Positions 56,018 through 64,000 of a stretch of DNA of 64,000 bases are shown one piece after another. The translations under genes and the position numbers were made by a program. Origin of the DNA: Rhizobium sp. Root1334 (GTDB taxonomy: Bacteria > Pseudomonadota > Alphaproteobacteria > Rhizobiales > Rhizobiaceae); NCBI RefSeq assembly GCF_001426665.1, contig NZ_LMEY01000001.1, positions 502,054 to 566,053 of the forward strand. Reading direction: 5' to 3'. Position 1 is the first letter of the stretch. Each line of letters starts with the position of its first letter. Under the pieces are notes generated by a model, which saw only the letters and a program-made list of their open reading frames with translations, was not told where the DNA came from and did not search any database.

Positions 56018-56329
56018 GTGTTTTTTGGACTGATTTTCATCGCTGCGACAGCAGGGGCCAGCATTCCAGCAACGCCGGAACCAACCGCGGACGCCCTCCA
56101 ATTGGATCTGCAGACCGCCTATAGCTGCAAGGATATCGACGGCCGCAAGGTCTGGAAGGGTGGGCTTGCCTATTACATCCAGTCATTCGTCTATGATGAC
56201 GCGACGCCGGATGATGCAGGCAATATGGCTACCGACGCAGTCCTGGCTGAGGACAACAGCCCTGAGACGATGCAGGAGTTCGCGCAGGCCTGCCTGACGA
56301 TGGCACCGACTGCGAGCATGGATAACTAA
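56018..56329 (+). CDS. Small exported protein, 103 aa
   Basis: Short hydrophobic N terminus (FFGLIFIAATAGAS) starting at GTG with AAAGG upstream, then an acidic mature part with two Cys (TAYSCKDIDGRKVW, QEFAQACLTMAP). Possibly a periplasmic protein with one disulfide. No family recognised. Convergent with the ATP synthase operon. Confidence 0.6.
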   Translation: MFFGLIFIAATAGASIPATPEPTADALQLDLQTAYSCKDIDGRKVWKGGLAYYIQSFVYDDATPDDAGNMATDAVLAEDNSPETMQEFAQACLTMAPTASMDN

Positions 56330-56459
56330 AAGGTTTATCCCGCAACGTTTCACTTTTTGACCGGCAAGCATCCGCCCCGAAGAAACTTCGCTGGCGGCGG
56401 CACGCCTGCGGGGTCGCTTACCCGGATCAATATCCGCAGACGATCCCGTCAGCAGACAC

Positions 56460-56487
56460 AAAAAAGGCCGGCGCGAGCCAGCCTTTT
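56460..56487 (-). terminator. Rho-independent terminator of the F0 operon
   Basis: On the minus strand GGCTGGC and GCCGGCC pair around a four-base loop, followed by six T, 23 bases past the atpF stop. Confidence 0.85.
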
Positions 56488-56509
56488 CAAATCTCTATTG
56501 TGCAGACAA

Positions 56510-57001
56510 TCAGTTCAGGCGGGTCTTGACGTCGCTGAGCGCCTTGGCGAACAGCGCTGCCTGTGTTGCCGCGTCCGACTTTGCCGTGATGACGCTTTCG
56601 GCGGCAGCAATGGCGATGTCGACGGCAGTGGCGCGAACCGAATTGATCGCGTCGGTTTCGGCCTGCTTGATCTTCTGTTCCGACAGGGCCGTGCGGCGAG
56701 CGACGAATTCGTCGGTCTTCTGCTTGGCTTCGGCAGTCAGCATTTCGGCTTCGCGTTCAGCAGCGGCAACGATGTTGGCGGCTTCAGCTTCAGCGTCCTT
56801 GCGCTTCTTCTGGTATTCGACCAGCAGAGCCTGGGCTTCGGCGCGCAGGCGCTTGGCTTCGGCCAGTTCGTTGGTGATACGGCCAGCGCGCTCGTCGAGC
56901 GACTTTGCCAGCATGCCCGGAACCTTGAGGTAGACGACGAGAGCGAGGAAAAGCACCAAGCCGACGGTGGCCCAGAATGTGGCCAGTGAGGTCAAATCCA
57001 T
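56510..57001 (-). CDS. atpF: ATP synthase F0 subunit b
   Basis: 163 residues, part of the peripheral stalk holding F1 to the membrane. One N-terminal membrane helix (FWATVGLVLFLALVVYL), then a long charged coiled coil rich in Ala, Glu, Lys and Arg. It is the last gene of the operon; the b' gene lies ten bases upstream. Regular, with no F1 genes next to it, as in other Rhizobiales. Confidence 0.95.
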   Translation of the reverse strand: MDLTSLATFWATVGLVLFLALVVYLKVPGMLAKSLDERAGRITNELAEAKRLRAEAQALLVEYQKKRKDAEAEAANIVAAAEREAEMLTAEAKQKTDEFVARRTALSEQKIKQAETDAINSVRATAVDIAIAAAESVITAKSDAATQAALFAKALSDVKTRLN

Positions 57002-57011
57002 GATGCTCTCC

Positions 57012-57620
57012 TTACTTCGCCGTTGCCTTGACCGCAGAAGCGATCTCGGCCTTCGATGCCTTGCCGCCGATCAACTGCTCGACAACGGCTGCCGCAGTTT
57101 CTTCAGCGATTGCGCCGACGTCGGCCAGAGCCTTCGTCTTGATATCGGCGATGCGGGCTTCCGCAGCGGAAATCTTGTTGTTCAGGCTGGCTTCGACCGC
57201 AGTACGATCGGCAGCAGCCTTTGTCTTTGCAGCTTCGCGCGCCTCGGAGGCGATCGCGTTGCCCTTGGCCTTGGCAGCGGCCAGTTCCTGCTCGTAGGCA
57301 GCAATGGCGGCGTCCGCCTCTGCCTTCGAACGGGATGCATCATCGAGGTCGCGTGCGATCGTATCGTTACGCGTTTCGAGGATACCACCGATGCGCGGCA
57401 TGACGACCTTCGACATCAGAAGGTAGAAAAGACCGAAAGTAATCGCCAGCCAAAGCAGCTGCGACGCAAATGTCGAAGAATCGAAGGGCGGGAACACTCC
57501 CGAGCCATGTCCGCCTTCTTGGGCAACACCGGTTTCGGTGTGGACCTCGCCGGCAGCGGCGTCGTGGGTCTCTGCGCCTTCGGTGGTGGTTGACTGGGCG
57601 TATGCCGCGGTCACAAACAT
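57012..57620 (-). CDS. atpF2: ATP synthase F0 subunit b'
   Basis: About 202 residues; second b-type stalk subunit, typical of alphaproteobacteria and photosynthetic bacteria. N-terminal acidic extension (about 50 residues, Glu/Thr/His-rich), one membrane helix ([19 protein letters not shown]) and a long coiled coil. GGAGGTGAGC precedes the ATG at 57620. Confidence 0.93.
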   Translation of the reverse strand: MFVTAAYAQSTTTEGAETHDAAAGEVHTETGVAQEGGHGSGVFPPFDSSTFASQLLWLAITFGLFYLLMSKVVMPRIGGILETRNDTIARDLDDASRSKAEADAAIAAYEQELAAAKAKGNAIASEAREAAKTKAAADRTAVEASLNNKISAAEARIADIKTKALADVGAIAEETAAAVVEQLIGGKASKAEIASAVKATAK

Positions 57621-57691
57621 GCTCACCTCCAGGTGCATTCAGAAAAGATGCGGGCCGCGACCGAAACCGCGGCCCTGCCTTCAAGCCGGTC

Positions 57692-57919
57692 TTAGACCGC
57701 GAAAAGGAGAAGCAGAGCTACGAGCAGCGAGAAGATGCCCAGAGCTTCCGTAACGGCGAAGCCGAATACGAGACGGCCGAACTGGCTGTCTGCTGCCGAC
57801 GGGTTGCGCAGGGCGCCCGACAGGTAGCTACCGAAAATGTTGCCGAGGCCGAGAGCCGTGCCGGCCATACCGAGGCAAGCGAGACCTGCGCCGATGTACT
57901 TTGCTGCTTCCGCGTCCAT
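57692..57919 (-). CDS. atpE: ATP synthase F0 subunit c
   Basis: 75-residue proteolipid forming the rotor ring. Two membrane helices linked by a polar loop; helix one is Gly/Ala-rich (AGLACLGMAGTALGLGNIFG), and the essential carboxylate is the Glu in VFGFAVTEALGIFSLLVALLL. Length and motif are normal. Confidence 0.96.
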   Translation of the reverse strand: MDAEAAKYIGAGLACLGMAGTALGLGNIFGSYLSGALRNPSAADSQFGRLVFGFAVTEALGIFSLLVALLLLFAV

Positions 57920-58018
57920 GATTTTCTCCTTGAAATGGTTGTTGCGGCTAACTTTGGTACTTTCACCGATCAGGACCGAAGAACGATCCGGAGCGAGAAA
58001 GCCCCACGACTTTATTCC

Positions 58019-58780
58019 TTAGTGGCCACCCGGATGCACTGCGTCGTTGAGGTACATGCAAGTCAGCACCGCAAAGACATAGGCCTGGAGGAAGGATACG
58101 AGGAATTCGAGACCCGTGAGGGCAACGGTCATGATGAGCGGAAGGATCGCACCACCGATACCCAGCGCGCCGAGGGTTCCAAGCGAGGCAACGAAGCCTG
58201 CGAACACTTTCAGCGTGATGTGGCCGGCCAGCATGTTCGCGAAGAGACGAACGGAAAGGCTGATCGGACGGGACAGGAAGGAGATCACTTCGATTGCAAT
58301 AACCAAAGGCAGAAGGATACCAGGTACGCCAGAGGGCACGAACACATTGAGGAAGCCAAGGCCGTGCTTATAGAAACCGTAGAACACCACAGTACCGATG
58401 ACGAAGAGCGCAAGCGCAAAGGTCACGATGATCTGGCTGGTGACGGTGAAGAAGTAGGGAACCATGCCGAGCATGTTTGCTGTCAGGATGAACATGAACA
58501 GCGAGAACACCATCGGGAAGAATTTCATGCCGTGGGAGCCTGCGCCTTCGCGCAGCATCGAGGCGATGAATTCATAGGAAATCTCGGAGACGGACTGCAT
58601 GCGGCCCGGAACCAGGCTGCGCGTCGACGTCGTGAAGTAGAGGAAGCAGGTCGCAACCGCGAGCGTTGCCACCATGAACAGCGATGCATTGGTGAAAGAG
58701 AAATCAATACCGCCAATTTCGATCGGAACGATCTTGTTGACCACAAACTGGTGTACCGGATCTACCTTATCGCCTGCCAC
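58019..58780 (-). CDS. atpB: ATP synthase F0 subunit a
   Basis: 253 residues, proton channel beside the c-ring. Conserved Arg in the [19 protein letters not shown] helix, the family signature. Five or more hydrophobic segments. Starts at GTG with GAGAGAG upstream. It stands second in the operon, after atpI. Confidence 0.95.
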   Translation of the reverse strand: MAGDKVDPVHQFVVNKIVPIEIGGIDFSFTNASLFMVATLAVATCFLYFTTSTRSLVPGRMQSVSEISYEFIASMLREGAGSHGMKFFPMVFSLFMFILTANMLGMVPYFFTVTSQIIVTFALALFVIGTVVFYGFYKHGLGFLNVFVPSGVPGILLPLVIAIEVISFLSRPISLSVRLFANMLAGHITLKVFAGFVASLGTLGALGIGGAILPLIMTVALTGLEFLVSFLQAYVFAVLTCMYLNDAVHPGGH

Positions 58781-58844
58781 AGCCGCTCTCTCTCGTTACT
58801 TACCGCCCATGAGGCGAACATTTAAACCTGCGACAACAGCGCGC

Positions 58845-59210
58845 TTACGCGTCGTCACTCTTGTTCCTGATGCCCTTGCCCAGCTGATCTGCGGGATGAG
58901 GCGCTGCCACCATGCCCGCCGAACGCAGGACGTTCAGCACACCGGCACAAAAACCAAGCAGGAGAAGCACAATCATCCCCCACGGCCCTGTACCCGCAAA
59001 ATGGTCCAAAAGATAGCCCAGAAGTGCACCGACAATGATCGCCGCCACAAATTCGCTCGAAAGCTTTATTGCGACCTGATAACCCTTGCGGTTCTGCGCA
59101 GCGCGCGCCTCATCCGCAGCGTATTTCGGATCTTCCTTGCGCTTTTCAGACAGCTCGGACCCGAGGCGTTTTAGCCGGTCTTCCAGACCCTCTTTCCGGT
59201 TATCCGTCAT
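58845..59210 (-). CDS. atpI: ATP synthase assembly protein I
   Basis: 121 residues; two membrane helices (FVAAIIVGALLGYLLDHFAG and GMIVLLLLGFCAGVLNVLRSAG) after a charged N terminus. AtpI helps c-ring assembly or Mg2+ supply. GGGAGGATGCC lies upstream of the ATG at 59210. First gene of the operon, preceded by a sigma70-like promoter. Confidence 0.9.
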   Translation of the reverse strand: MTDNRKEGLEDRLKRLGSELSEKRKEDPKYAADEARAAQNRKGYQVAIKLSSEFVAAIIVGALLGYLLDHFAGTGPWGMIVLLLLGFCAGVLNVLRSAGMVAAPHPADQLGKGIRNKSDDA

Positions 59211-59316
59211 GTGGCATCCTCCCTTTTGCTGCCCGTCACGGTGATAAACCATGAGCTTGGTCATACAAAGGCCGGATTTGAAGCCACCCGCACGGCCCGT
59301 TCTGAAGTCGGCCGCA

Positions 59317-59345
59317 ACATAGTTTTAGGGGCCTGTATAGTCAAG
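59317..59345 (-). promoter_or_regulatory. Sigma70-type promoter of the F0 operon
   Basis: On the minus strand TTGACT is followed after 17 bases by TATGTT, about 107 bases upstream of the atpI start. Distances and sequence fit a housekeeping promoter. Confidence 0.6.
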
Positions 59346-59503
59346 GCACCTGCAGGCCTTGTTAGGCCACAATATTAATGAATTAAAACAATATCTTACT
59401 GTATAAAAGCGAACGCTTGGCCGGATTCTGAGGGAATCACCGCGGGGCTTTACTCGGTGATCGCGGGAATGAGTCCGGCCCACTGCTGCCGCTTGGCAGG
59501 CTA

Positions 59504-60682
59504 TCAGCTCCATCCGCCGCCATAGGTGCGGTAGAAGATGTGCTTGCCGATCTTGGAGACCCGCTTCATCGTCGGACCCCAGTCGGGCTTCACATACGTC
59601 GCGTGATAATGTGTCGCCGAACCGACTTCGGGAAACCAGATCTTGCCGGCGGTAACGGCCAAGGCAATCTCCTTGGCCGTCGCCCACGCGGAACGCGACC
59701 AGACGATATCAGGAATGCGGTCGCAGGCAAACGAGAACTGGCAACGGTTATACCAATCCTTGTTCTGATAGACGACACCGCAGACAGTCGACGGATAGGC
59801 GGGATTGCGGACGCGGTTGAGAATGACCTGGGCGACGGCTGCCTGTCCCTTCAACGTTTCACCGCGCGATTCGAAATAGATGCCCGATGTCAGGCATTTT
59901 TGTTCGGCTTCGGAAAAGACCGTGGCGGGCAGCGGATTGGCGGCCCAGGCATGGTCCTCTGGCGCTATATCGGGAATGAAGCGGCCGGCAGACTTGTTTT
60001 CCCGCAGGATCGAATCAAACGGCGACTGGCGGGCATAATCCGGCTCGGCCGGTGCATAGGCAGTCGCAAGGACATCGGCGGACGGGTTGGTCACCAGGCT
60101 TGCCAGCATGGGCGACACGCCGGGATCGGCTTTCGGGGCCTTCTTCTTGTAGAAGGCCGTGGCGATCTTGATTTCCTTGCCCTTGATCTTGGACTTGGAA
60201 AAGACCATCCGCTCCTCGGTATCGAACAGCGGGTCAGTGAGCGAACTGGTGCGCTGCAGGATTGAGCCTGCGGTAAAATCCTTAGGCGGCGTCACCGGCG
60301 CCACGGCGATGATGCGGCCTTTCTTGTCCTTGCGGTTGACGCGGTCTTCATCCGGGCGCGGATCGGCCCGCTTCTGCTCGGCCGTCAGGGACACCTTGCC
60401 GCCGCCGGGCAATTCGATCCCTGCTCCATCACCGATCGCACCGGTAATGACCGGATCATTGAAGGTCATCTCCACCTGATGCAGCGAGCCCGCCGGCGAG
60501 CGGGTCATGTGCATGCGCCAGCGCTCGCCGCCGCGGTTGATACCGGAGAGGAAGGTTGCGAGGTCGGAATGAGCGGCCACCGAGGGAAAACCGGCGAAGA
60601 GGCCGATGCCAAGCATCAAGGGGGCAGCCCAGCGCGCGGACGGCAAACCGGACGGGAAACGCAACACTTTACTCTTACGCAC
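59504..60682 (-). CDS. SleB-type cell wall hydrolase
   Basis: About 392 residues. A membrane-targeting N terminus (PLMLGIGLFAGFPSVAA), a long linker, and a C-terminal hydrolase_2 domain: LTSGIYFESRGETLKGQAAVAQVILNRV and KDWYNRCQFSFACD and GSATHYHATYVKPDW. In spores SleB cuts cortex peptidoglycan; in Rhizobiales the role is wall remodelling. The catalytic Glu of ESRGE is present. GTG at 60682 has GGAG about eight bases upstream and is preferred to a frame start at 60784. Confidence 0.87.
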   Translation of the reverse strand: MRKSKVLRFPSGLPSARWAAPLMLGIGLFAGFPSVAAHSDLATFLSGINRGGERWRMHMTRSPAGSLHQVEMTFNDPVITGAIGDGAGIELPGGGKVSLTAEQKRADPRPDEDRVNRKDKKGRIIAVAPVTPPKDFTAGSILQRTSSLTDPLFDTEERMVFSKSKIKGKEIKIATAFYKKKAPKADPGVSPMLASLVTNPSADVLATAYAPAEPDYARQSPFDSILRENKSAGRFIPDIAPEDHAWAANPLPATVFSEAEQKCLTSGIYFESRGETLKGQAAVAQVILNRVRNPAYPSTVCGVVYQNKDWYNRCQFSFACDRIPDIVWSRSAWATAKEIALAVTAGKIWFPEVGSATHYHATYVKPDWGPTMKRVSKIGKHIFYRTYGGGWS

Positions 60683-60826
60683 CAACCGTACTCCACGCAC
60701 TGATAGACGCGGGTCTCCATCCGGCAAAAATACCCGGACCGTCTTTTCCCGCGGAAGTGAATCGGACAAGCAGTGATGTCGCACTCAATCGCGCGTTTAC
60801 CGCTTCAACTGCCCTGACAATGAAGC

Positions 60827-60849
60827 ATTAACCTTGATGGTTGGTTAAT
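60827..60849. repeat. Inverted repeat ATTAACC-N9-GGTTAAT
   Basis: Perfect seven-base arms with nine-base spacer, about 145 bases upstream of the hydrolase start. TTAACC half sites resemble CtrA half boxes, but the spacing is wrong for CtrA; another dimeric regulator is possible. Confidence 0.4.
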
Positions 60850-60880
60850 GGCATCTGCCGGGAATGTGGGACCAGAACGC

Positions 60881-60917
60881 AAAAAGCCTCCCGGCCGTCA
60901 GGCGCGGGAGGCTTTTT
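60881..60917 (-). terminator. Bidirectional rho-independent terminator after kup
   Basis: GCCTCCCG and CGGGAGGC form a stem with flanking A5 and T5, so it works on both strands; it directly follows the kup stop. Confidence 0.9.
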
Positions 60918-60932
60918 GAGACAAGGGCCTCG

Positions 60933-62834
60933 TCAGATGATGACGTGCGAGCCCAGTTCCACCACGCGGTTGGTCGGCAGGCGGAAATAGTCGGACGGGT
61001 CGATGGCAGCGTTGGCAAGGCCGATGAAAAGCCTGTCTTGCCAGTGCGGCATCCCCGATTGCGCATCCGGCACGAGTTTGCGCCGTCCGAGATAGAACGA
61101 GGTCGACATGATATCGAATTTCAGACCGGTCTTGCGGAACAGGCCGAGCGCCTGGGAGACATTCTGGGTCTCCATGTAACCGAACCGCATTTCGAGCAGG
61201 CTGAAGCGCTCGGACAGGCTGCTGGCCGTGACGCGCTGATCCTTGGACACAACAGGCGTGTTGAGCGTGCGGATCGTCAGGATGAAGTTCTGCGAATGAA
61301 GCACATGGTTGTGTTTGATATTATGCAGCAGCGCCGCCGGCGTCGATTCAGGATCGCTGGTCAGGAAGATCGCCGTTCCCGGCACTGAAACCGGCGCGTG
61401 CTCGCTCTTGCGCTCGATCGACTTGACGAAGGAGGCAAGCGGGATATCGGTATGGCGCGTCTTGTCGTGCAGGATCTTGGTGCCGCGCCGCCATGTCCAC
61501 ATGATGACGATGATCGCAGCCGCAATCAGCACCGGCACATAACCACCATCATGGATCTTCAGCATATTGGCGCCGAAGAAGATCATTTCCAGAGCAAGCA
61601 GCGGCAGCAATGTCGCGATCGCCAGATAGAGCGGCCAGCGCCAGCGCACCCGGACGAACTCGTAGGCCAAGAACGTATCGACGACCATCGCACCAGTGAC
61701 CGAGATGCCATAGGCGGTGGCCAGCGATTCGGACGAGCCGAAGACGAAGACCAGCAACATGACGCCGAACATCAACAGCATGTTGACGTTGGGAAGATAG
61801 ATCTGGCCGGTCTGGGTTTCCGACGTGTGGAAAATAGCCATGCGCGGCAGGAAGCCGAGGTGGATCGCCTGACGGGTCAGCGAGAACGCACCGGTGATGA
61901 CCGCCTGGGCGGCGATGATCGTCGCGCAGGTGGCGAGGATAACGACCGGCAGCAGAGCCCATTCCGGAAACATCAGATAGAATGGATCGGACATCGCTTC
62001 CGGATGTTTCAGAACCAGAGCCCCCTGCCCCAGATAGTTCAGAGCCAGCGCCGGAAAGACGAGGCCGATCCACGCCCATTGGATGGGCTTGCGGCCGAAA
62101 TGGCCAAGGTCAGCATAAAGCGCCTCGGCACCGGTGACCGTCAGGAACACCGCACCGAGCACGACAATGCCGACATAACCGGCATGAATGAGGAAATGAA
62201 CGGCATAATAGGGGTTAAACGCGGCTAGAATGCCGTAGTCATCGGTAATGTGGCTGAGGCCGGCAACGGCGAGAACGATGAACCACAGAGCCATGATCGG
62301 GCCGAAGAATTTTGACACCGCCGCCGTACCGCGCGACTGGACGGCAAACAGCAGCAGCAGAATGACCACCGAGATCGGCACCACATAGGGCGAGAGCGTT
62401 GGGGTGACGAGTTTCAGGCCTTCGACAGCGGACAGAACCGACAGCGCTGGTGCAATGATCGCATCGCCGATGAACAGGGCTGCGCCGGCAATACCGAGGA
62501 AGAACAGTCGGTTTGCACGCTTGCTGGAATATTTCATCAACAGCGCCAGGAGCGACAGCGTCCCGCCTTCGCCATTGTTGTCGGCGCGCAGCAGGAACAG
62601 CACGTATTTCAAGGTGACGATAATCGTCAGCGTCCAGATCATCAGCGAGATCAACCCGATGATCTCCAGGCGCGTTACCCCGTCGGCGGCGACCGGACGC
62701 AAGGCTTCGCGAAAGGCGTAAAGCGGGCTGGTGCCGATATCACCATAGACGACGCCGATCGACCCCAGGGACAGAGCCAGAAGCTTCCGTATCTCCTTGT
62801 CGCGCGTCTCTGGTTTAGCTGCAGAATGAGACAT
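60933..62834 (-). CDS. kup: Potassium uptake protein Kup
   Basis: 633-residue proton-coupled K+ importer. N-terminal [20 protein letters not shown] is diagnostic, followed by twelve membrane segments and a cytoplasmic C-terminal domain. [12 protein letters not shown] and [19 protein letters not shown] are also family stretches. A corA-type gene lies just upstream on the same strand, 18 bases from stop to start, so cation uptake genes are grouped. Confidence 0.96.
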   Translation of the reverse strand: MSHSAAKPETRDKEIRKLLALSLGSIGVVYGDIGTSPLYAFREALRPVAADGVTRLEIIGLISLMIWTLTIIVTLKYVLFLLRADNNGEGGTLSLLALLMKYSSKRANRLFFLGIAGAALFIGDAIIAPALSVLSAVEGLKLVTPTLSPYVVPISVVILLLLFAVQSRGTAAVSKFFGPIMALWFIVLAVAGLSHITDDYGILAAFNPYYAVHFLIHAGYVGIVVLGAVFLTVTGAEALYADLGHFGRKPIQWAWIGLVFPALALNYLGQGALVLKHPEAMSDPFYLMFPEWALLPVVILATCATIIAAQAVITGAFSLTRQAIHLGFLPRMAIFHTSETQTGQIYLPNVNMLLMFGVMLLVFVFGSSESLATAYGISVTGAMVVDTFLAYEFVRVRWRWPLYLAIATLLPLLALEMIFFGANMLKIHDGGYVPVLIAAAIIVIMWTWRRGTKILHDKTRHTDIPLASFVKSIERKSEHAPVSVPGTAIFLTSDPESTPAALLHNIKHNHVLHSQNFILTIRTLNTPVVSKDQRVTASSLSERFSLLEMRFGYMETQNVSQALGLFRKTGLKFDIMSTSFYLGRRKLVPDAQSGMPHWQDRLFIGLANAAIDPSDYFRLPTNRVVELGSHVII

Positions 62835-62852
62835 CTGAATATTTTCGGGCTC

Positions 62853-63830
62853 TCAGAGCCAGCCTTTCCAGCGAAAGAAGTAGTAGGGGACGATGGCCGA
62901 AATCACCATGCCGATCACGGCCATGGGATAACCAAATGCCCATTTCAGTTCAGGCATGAAATCGAAGTTCATGCCGTAGAGCGAAGCGACCAGGGTCGGC
63001 GGAAGAAACACGACGGCCGCAATCGAGAAAATCTTGATAATGGCGTTCTGCTCGACATTGATCAGCCCGAGCGAAGCATCGAGCAGGAAGGTGATGTTTC
63101 CAGAGATGAACGAAGCATGTTCCGACAGCGACTGGATATCGCGCGAAATCGTCCGGCAAAGTTCCTTGGTCTCGCGGTTTTCCTGCACCGACGGGACGGT
63201 ATAGAGGAATGTCAGGACGCGGGAGAGCGACGCAAGGCTGTCTCGGGTCTTGGCCACCAGCCGGTGATGCGACGCCACATCCATCAGCTTGGCTTCCAGA
63301 TAATGCGGCGGCCGGCGTTTGCCGACGGGGCGGTCACCAAAAACCTGCAACGACAGGCCGTCGATCCGGGCAACAGCGATCTCAAGGATTTCCGCGGTGC
63401 GATCGACGATCGTTTCAAACAATCGCGTCACCAGAACCGTTCCAGTGGCGCAACCGCCGGGAATGCGGTGCATCGCTGCCGTGAACAGATCAAAGGCCTT
63501 GGGCTCATCATAGCGGATCGTGATCAGCATGCCGCGCGCCAGAACGAAGGCCACATCCGTCAGTTCCGGATGACCGCTTTCAGCCTTGCAGACGAGCGAG
63601 GCGGTCATGAACACTGCGTCCTTCGCCGTGTAAAGGCGGCTGGAGGGCTCAATATCCTTCAGGTCGTCGCGGGTGGGTACTTCGATGCCGAGAAAACCTT
63701 CGACAAGCAGATCCTCCGCCTTGTCCGGGCGCAGCATGTCGATCCAGACCACACCGGACGGCAGGGATGCAGGCGGCGTCGCCGCGCTGATGACCACGGC
63801 TTCACCATTCTCACGATAGGCAGTGATCAT
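62853..63830 (-). CDS. CorA family magnesium transporter
   Basis: 325-residue CorA. The family signature YGMNFDFMPEL is intact between two C-terminal helices, and the C terminus is the basic FRWKGWL. EIAVARIDGLSLQVFG and ITFLLDASLGLINVEQN lie in the long coiled helix region. The start overlaps by four bases (ATGA) the stop of an upstream partial frame. Mg2+ or Co2+ is the usual substrate. Confidence 0.93.
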   Translation of the reverse strand: MITAYRENGEAVVISAATPPASLPSGVVWIDMLRPDKAEDLLVEGFLGIEVPTRDDLKDIEPSSRLYTAKDAVFMTASLVCKAESGHPELTDVAFVLARGMLITIRYDEPKAFDLFTAAMHRIPGGCATGTVLVTRLFETIVDRTAEILEIAVARIDGLSLQVFGDRPVGKRRPPHYLEAKLMDVASHHRLVAKTRDSLASLSRVLTFLYTVPSVQENRETKELCRTISRDIQSLSEHASFISGNITFLLDASLGLINVEQNAIIKIFSIAAVVFLPPTLVASLYGMNFDFMPELKWAFGYPMAVIGMVISAIVPYYFFRWKGWL

Positions 63831-64000
63831 GCTGCGGCCCTTGCATGGGCGCCATCGGCCCAGGCACGGCCCATGACCGCAGCGCTGTGGAGACAGTCGG
63901 TAGAAAGAGCCGGATTGTGGCGAACCAGAATCAACCGGCCGTATGACATCAAAGCTGCGCGCGGCAGATCCATATGGAAACTCTCGTCGTTAACGACAAA
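63827..64000 (-). CDS. Partial small protein, 5' end outside window
   Basis: 57 C-terminal residues are visible, reading for example MDLPRAALMSYGRLILVRHN and ending GAHARAAA. The stop overlaps the corA start by four bases, which supports a real, translationally coupled gene. Family not recognised; the N terminus lies beyond the right edge. Confidence 0.5.
   Translation of the reverse strand, partial: FVVNDESFHMDLPRAALMSYGRLILVRHNPALSTDCLHSAAVMGRAWADGAHARAAA

Noticed and set aside
57470-58825. 451-codon plus-strand frame over the ATP synthase genes
   Set aside because: Antisense to atpF2, atpE and atpB, with low-complexity charged sequence and no family motifs.
59437-59462. Hairpin ATCACCG...CGGTGAT below the cell wall hydrolase gene as terminator
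   Set aside because: No T-run follows on the relevant strand, so it was not listed as a rho-independent terminator.
1-64000. CRISPR array, tRNA/rRNA genes, insertion sequences or prophage
   Set aside because: No regularly spaced direct repeats, tRNA cloverleaf-like segments, transposase or integrase motifs were noticed on either strand.

Overview
The window looks like chromosomal DNA of an alphaproteobacterium of the Rhizobiales, most likely Rhizobiaceae (Rhizobium/Agrobacterium type). Support comes from the split F0 operon with two b-type subunits (atpI-B-E-b'-b, without the F1 genes), a BA14K protein, a DUF6101 protein beside ubiA, DUF1217 and HPE1-like proteins, G+C-rich rhizobial intergenic palindromes, a CtrA-type box and high G+C coding bias. 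Species cannot be fixed from the sequence alone. Most of the window is ordinary core genome. No tRNA, rRNA, insertion sequence, phage or CRISPR array was recognised.

Layout. 1-8 kb: a chemoreceptor cut by the left edge, a secreted PHB-depolymerase-like esterase, an acyl-CoA dehydrogenase/enoyl-CoA hydratase operon behind a LiuR-like operator, and a CorA/ZntB-type metal transporter. 7-13 kb: envelope genes (BA14K protein, GH25 lysozyme behind a CtrA box, RTX/beta-repeat secreted protein, EptA-like phosphoethanolamine transferase). 12.7-15.4 kb: a gbcAB-like Rieske betaine monooxygenase operon preceded by a clear cobalamin riboswitch, an unusual pairing. 15.7-25 kb: an unrecognised protein, a degenerate GGDEF protein, tsaC, a FAD-linked oxidase, a giant multi-unit DUF1217 protein, DUF6101, a 30-codon gene, ubiA and mipA. 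26-34.7 kb: AraC/MFS divergent pair, a PotD-like periplasmic protein overlapping a GGDEF-EAL protein (same architecture as the Vibrio NspS-MbaA polyamine/c-di-GMP sensor), purD, an HPE1-like protein and a membrane protein.

34.7-45.1 kb: the glycyl-tRNA synthetase genes glyQ and glyS, separated by about 6.8 kb holding a frameshifted DUF559 gene, DUF2207, a variant EPSP synthase, LemA, an ABM-domain protein and a PAS-GGDEF cyclase. 45-49 kb: VapBC toxin-antitoxin, an S49 peptidase, TrmN6-like methyltransferase plus DUF2007, and octaprenyl diphosphate synthase. 49-56 kb: TPR lipoprotein-like protein, ispE, moaB, a 42-codon gene, a small glycosyltransferase-like protein, a PA0069-type radical SAM protein and rnhB. 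56-64 kb: F0 ATP synthase operon, SleB-type cell wall hydrolase, Kup potassium transporter and CorA.

Themes: c-di-GMP signalling (three GGDEF proteins, one degenerate), envelope remodelling, isoprenoid/ubiquinone supply (ispE, polyprenyl synthase, ubiA) and cation transport. The two observations most worth pursuing are the B12 riboswitch on betaine demethylation and the NspS-MbaA-like pair.
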